From DASWHD01 sp036393335 (GTDB lineage: Bacteria; CG2-30-53-67; CG2-30-70-394): 9,028 bases of DNA. The notes beneath the pieces were generated by a model. That model ran no database searches and was not told where the DNA came from. It saw only the letters and a program-made list of their open reading frames with translations. Position 1 is the first letter of the stretch; each line of letters begins with the position of its first letter. Of this stretch, positions 7,165 through 9,028 are shown piece after piece. The translations under genes and the position numbers were made by a program. Where the stretch lies: positions 1 through 9,028 of the forward strand of contig DASWHD010000185.1 in assembly GCA_036393335.1 (NCBI GenBank), read 5' to 3'.

Positions 7165-8418
7165 CTGGCCTCCCGGTGCGTCGCAGTGGGCATCCGTCAG
7201 GCGCAGGTGGCGCAACAGGGGCGCGGTCGTCGGCACCTGGAGGAACAGGTTGAAGACTACCACCCCGAAGGCGATGGATTGGATGGTCCACCAGTAGTCC
7301 AGATCGACGGGTAGGGCGAGGGCGAGGGCGAGGGTCACGGCTCCGCGGCAGCCGCCCCAGTAGAGGGCGGTCTGGTAGGCACGGGGAATCGCGGCCCGAG
7401 GGGGCAGGTGGGCGGCGAGGGGCATGAGCAGATAGACGCCGGTGCGGGCCGCCAGGATCCCGCCGATGGCGATCAGCATCGCGAGCCAACGCTCCTCAAA
7501 CATGGAGACGGTGACCGTCGTGCCCATGAGGATGAACAACAGGTCATCGGCGAGATTGGCATTGAATGCCCACTGCGCGGGCTCCGGCGATCCCGCCCGT
7601 GCATCGCCTCCGCGCGTCGGGCGGCGCAGCGCCGCTCCCAGCACCAGTCCGGTCGCCAGTACCGCCATGACGCCGGAGACGTGCACCACCGCCTCGCTCG
7701 TCAGGTAGGCGGCGTACGCGGCGATCAGGCTGACGACCAGCGCTTCGTAGCGCGGCCCCCGGCGCCAGCGCAGTACCAGCAGGGCAACGGCGGCGACCCC
7801 GAGGCCCACGGCCAACCCTCCGCAGAGGCCGGCCAGAAACTCGCGAAGAAGGTAGGTGAGCGACCGCGTCGGACCCGTATGTAGGGCCGTGGAAAGGAAC
7901 ACTTCGAACAGGACGACCGCTGCCGCGTCGTTGAACAGCCCCTCCCCCTCCAGGAGGATGACCACGCGCTCCGGTCCTCCGAGGTGTCGCAGCAGGTGTG
8001 CGACGGCGGCGGGGTCGGTCGCCGACAGCAGGGCACCGGTGATGAGGGCCGCCGGCCACGGAAAGCCCGTCGGATGGCCGATGCCTAGGTAGACCAGGAG
8101 CGCGATCGTCCCGGTGGACAAGAGCAGCAGCGGGATGGCGAGCAGCAGGACCGGCACCAGGTTGCGGCGCAGAAGGCGGGGGTCGAGGCCGAGCGCGGTG
8201 GCGAAGATCAGCACCGGCAGGAAGATGTAGACCACCAGGTCGTTGAAGTTGTCGGCACGCAGGCCGGTGTCCCAGCCCAGGCGGACGACGGCCTCGGAGC
8301 CGATGAACCCCACCAGCACCAGCACCGTGGGAAACGGCAGGCGCAGTCGCTCGGTGAGCGGTTCGAGACACAGGGCCACCGCGAGCAGGCCGCTCAGGAA
8401 CAGGAACAGGGCGCTCAC
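7159..8418 (-). CDS. Na+(K+)/H+ antiporter, CPA1 / NhaP type
   Basis: 419 aa, almost wholly hydrophobic, with about 12-13 membrane segments. It exchanges cytoplasmic Na+ or K+ for H+ in pH and salt homeostasis. The CPA1 core is visible: SATDPAAV with T134-D135 in the unwound helix; EGEGLFNDAAAV with E159, N163 and D164, the ND pair of electroneutral CPA1 exchangers with the associated Glu four residues earlier; and GGCRGAVTLAL with R358 late in the transport domain. The protein ends soon after the last helix and lacks the long cytoplasmic tail (TrkA/RCK-type) of some relatives. The start is GTG 8418: an in-frame TGA lies two codons upstream, so no longer form is possible, and GGATGA sits 6 nt before it. 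It converges on the MFS gene with a 10-nt gap and diverges from the thiamine-binding gene, so it is its own transcription unit. Ion preference cannot be decided from sequence. Confidence 0.94.
   Translation of the reverse strand: MSALFLFLSGLLAVALCLEPLTERLRLPFPTVLVLVGFIGSEAVVRLGWDTGLRADNFNDLVVYIFLPVLIFATALGLDPRLLRRNLVPVLLLAIPLLLLSTGTIALLVYLGIGHPTGFPWPAALITGALLSATDPAAVAHLLRHLGGPERVVILLEGEGLFNDAAAVVLFEVFLSTALHTGPTRSLTYLLREFLAGLCGGLAVGLGVAAVALLVLRWRRGPRYEALVVSLIAAYAAYLTSEAVVHVSGVMAVLATGLVLGAALRRPTRGGDARAGSPEPAQWAFNANLADDLLFILMGTTVTVSMFEERWLAMLIAIGGILAARTGVYLLMPLAAHLPPRAAIPRAYQTALYWGGCRGAVTLALALALPVDLDYWWTIQSIAFGVVVFNLFLQVPTTAPLLRHLRLTDAHCDAPGGQR
7314..7331. repeat. Three tandem GGGCGA hexamers inside the antiporter gene
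   Basis: Three perfect head-to-tail copies of GGGCGA lie in the coding frame of the antiporter. On the - strand they encode alternating Leu-Ala residues (about 363-369) of the helix that follows the conserved Arg. The repeat unit is a multiple of three, so gain or loss of a copy would lengthen or shorten the helix by two residues without a frameshift. It most likely reflects codon bias in a Leu/Ala helix. Confidence 0.8.
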
Positions 8419-8424
8419 GGTCGA

Positions 8425-8430
8425 TCATCC
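8425..8430 (-). promoter_or_regulatory. Ribosome binding site of the antiporter
   Basis: On the - strand GGATGA (one mismatch from GGAGGA) ends 6 nt before the GTG start at 8418. The ATG inside this word is in a different frame and is not the antiporter start. This spacing, and the in-frame TGA just upstream, together settle the GTG start. Confidence 0.55.
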
Positions 8431-8446
8431 AGCGATAGGCTACGTG

Positions 8447-8495
8447 CCCGGCGGCAGCAACGTGGACCCCCGGTGGCGATGGGTTCCCCGGCGGC
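8447..8495. repeat. Three spaced copies of CCCGGYGGC
   Basis: CCCGGCGGC at 8447-8455, CCCGGTGGC at 8469-8477 and CCCGGCGGC at 8487-8495 lie 22 and 18 nt apart, close to two helical turns each, just upstream of the antiporter start. They could be a direct-repeat operator, but such words are common by chance in DNA this GC-rich. Confidence 0.35.
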
Positions 8496-8537
8496 GGATG
8501 TCACCACCCACTGTGATGACGAGCCGGTACGCACCGC

Positions 8538-8551
8538 GGCGACCCGTCGCC
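8538..8551. repeat. Perfect inverted repeat in the divergent region
   Basis: GGCGAC-CC-GTCGCC is a perfect 6-bp palindrome with a 2-nt centre, near the middle of the divergent intergenic region. It could be a dimeric regulator site or a small hairpin. No regulator gene is present in the window to pair with it. Confidence 0.4.
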
Positions 8552-8705
8552 ACCGGTGATCTTCGCCATCCCCCGTCGACATAAATCGCCCGAAGCGGCG
8601 CTTCCTGGCATACCTCGGCCATTGCCGGCCACGGCGATCGTGCTGCTGCGCCGTAGCGATCACTGTGGATATCATCGGCCGGGCATTCTCCCCCTGATTT
8701 CTCGC

Positions 8706-8709
8706 GGAG
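8706..8709 (+). promoter_or_regulatory. Ribosome binding site of the thiamine-binding protein
   Basis: GGAG lies 5 nt before ATG 8715. It supports this start over the in-frame upstream start at 8556, which would add 53 Arg/Pro-rich residues absent from this roughly 100-residue family. Confidence 0.7.
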
Positions 8710-8714
8710 CAAAC

Positions 8715-9023
8715 ATGGTCCTTCTCGAATTTTCCATGAACCCCCTGGGCAAAGGGGAGTCGGTCTCGGAATACGTCGCACGCTCCCTGGACATCATCGA
8801 CGCCAGCGGCCTCCCCTACCGGCTCACCCCCATGGGCACCATCCTGGAGGGGGAGTGGGAGCAGGTGATGGCGGTGGTCCGGCAGTGCTACGAGCGCATG
8901 CGCGCCGACTGCCCGCGCATCACCTGCTCCATCAAGATCGACGCCCGGGAGGGCAAGTCCGGGCGCCTCGCCGGCAAGATCGCCAGCGTGGAGCAGCGCC
9001 TGGGCCGCGAGCTGCGCAAGTAG
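8715..9023 (+). CDS. MTH1187-family thiamine-binding protein (DUF77 / YqgV-like)
   Basis: 102 aa, soluble, matching the usual ~100-residue length of the MTH1187/YkoF-like thiamine-binding family (Pfam Thiamine_BP, formerly DUF77). These are small ferredoxin-like-fold proteins that form oligomers and bind thiamine or a related pyrimidine; their physiological role in most bacteria is poorly defined. Recognisable stretches are the N-terminal strand VLLEFSMNPLGKGESVSEYV, the YRLTPMGTILEGEW block (35-48) that holds the most conserved residues, a helix with VMAVVRQCYERM, and the ITCSIKIDAREGKSGRL block (69-84), followed by a C-terminal helix. It is transcribed away from the antiporter and stands alone in the window; the sequence ends 5 nt after its TAG, so a downstream operon partner cannot be excluded. 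No thiamine biosynthesis or transport gene is nearby. Confidence 0.92.
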   Translation: MVLLEFSMNPLGKGESVSEYVARSLDIIDASGLPYRLTPMGTILEGEWEQVMAVVRQCYERMRADCPRITCSIKIDAREGKSGRLAGKIASVEQRLGRELRK

Positions 9024-9028
9024 CGCCG

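Larger units (their letters stand above)
8419..8714. other. Divergent intergenic region carrying the promoters of both flanking genes
   Basis: 296 nt without a supportable gene; short open frames on both strands here are Arg/Pro-rich GC artefacts with no family resemblance. Both neighbours read outward, so at least two promoters should lie here. For the + gene the best -10-like hexamer is TATCAT at 8670-8675, 40 nt before the ATG, but there is no good -35 at 16-18 nt spacing. No convincing sigma-70 promoter is seen for the antiporter. The region has a perfect inverted repeat at 8538-8551 and three spaced CCCGGYGGC words at 8447-8495. A CCTGAT word at 8692-8697 is not accompanied by the other conserved elements of a TPP riboswitch. 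Confidence 0.6.

Noticed and set aside
7314..7331. Tandem hexamer as a phase-variation switch
   Set aside because: Only three copies, the unit is a multiple of three so no frameshift would result, and the encoded Leu-Ala alternation is normal for this conserved helix.
7544..8428. 294-residue - strand frame starting at ATG 8428, just before the antiporter start
   Set aside because: It is out of frame with the antiporter by one base, Arg/Pro-rich and non-hydrophobic; the GTG 8418 frame encodes a complete membrane protein with CPA1 motifs.
8641..8714. TPP riboswitch upstream of the thiamine-binding gene
   Set aside because: Only a CCTGAT word is present; the CTGAGA element and the paired helices of a THI-box are missing.
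8415..8781. Short - strand frames across the divergent intergenic region
   Set aside because: Low-complexity Arg-rich translations with no ribosome site or family resemblance; one runs into the coding sequence of the thiamine-binding gene.

Overview
The window is a compact, very GC-rich bacterial chromosomal stretch with genes packed end to end, short overlaps, and GTG/ATG starts. The gene families (GMC flavoprotein, bacterial/archaeal-type glycogen debranching enzyme, a long GH63-like glucosidase, a CPA1 antiporter, an MTH1187-type thiamine-binding protein) fit a high-GC proteobacterium, possibly a gammaproteobacterium, but no rRNA or other firm taxonomic marker is present. I see no mobile element, CRISPR array, tRNA or phage gene.

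Layout. Positions 1-7148 hold four co-directional genes on the + strand that look like one transcription unit: the C-terminal part of a GMC-family FAD oxidoreductase (cut by the window edge); an amylo-alpha-1,6-glucosidase (GH133-type debranching enzyme, 697 aa) whose ATG overlaps the GMC stop by 4 nt; a 916-aa (alpha/alpha)6-barrel glucosidase related to GH63/MGH1-like enzymes, 29 nt further on with a strong ribosome binding site; and a 414-aa MFS transporter whose ATG overlaps the glucosidase stop by 8 nt. Converging on it from the - strand is a CPA1/NhaP-type Na+(K+)/H+ antiporter (7159-8418), with only 10 nt between the stop codons and a small perfect hairpin at the junction. A 296-nt divergent intergenic region (8419-8714) separates the antiporter from a 102-aa MTH1187-family thiamine-binding protein (8715-9023).

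How they may work together. The two hydrolases are both predicted cytoplasmic enzymes acting on glucosyl linkages. Coupled to an oxidoreductase of a family that often oxidises sugars and alcohols, and to a transporter, they suggest a small operon for breaking down or remodelling an alpha-glucan or glucosylated small molecule. The substrate of the long glucosidase and the purpose of the GMC enzyme cannot be read from the sequence. The antiporter and the thiamine-binding protein look like independent housekeeping neighbours. The most notable item is the translationally coupled GMC / debranching enzyme / GH63-like / MFS set, which resembles no standard glg operon: there is no glycogen synthase, branching enzyme or phosphorylase gene in view.
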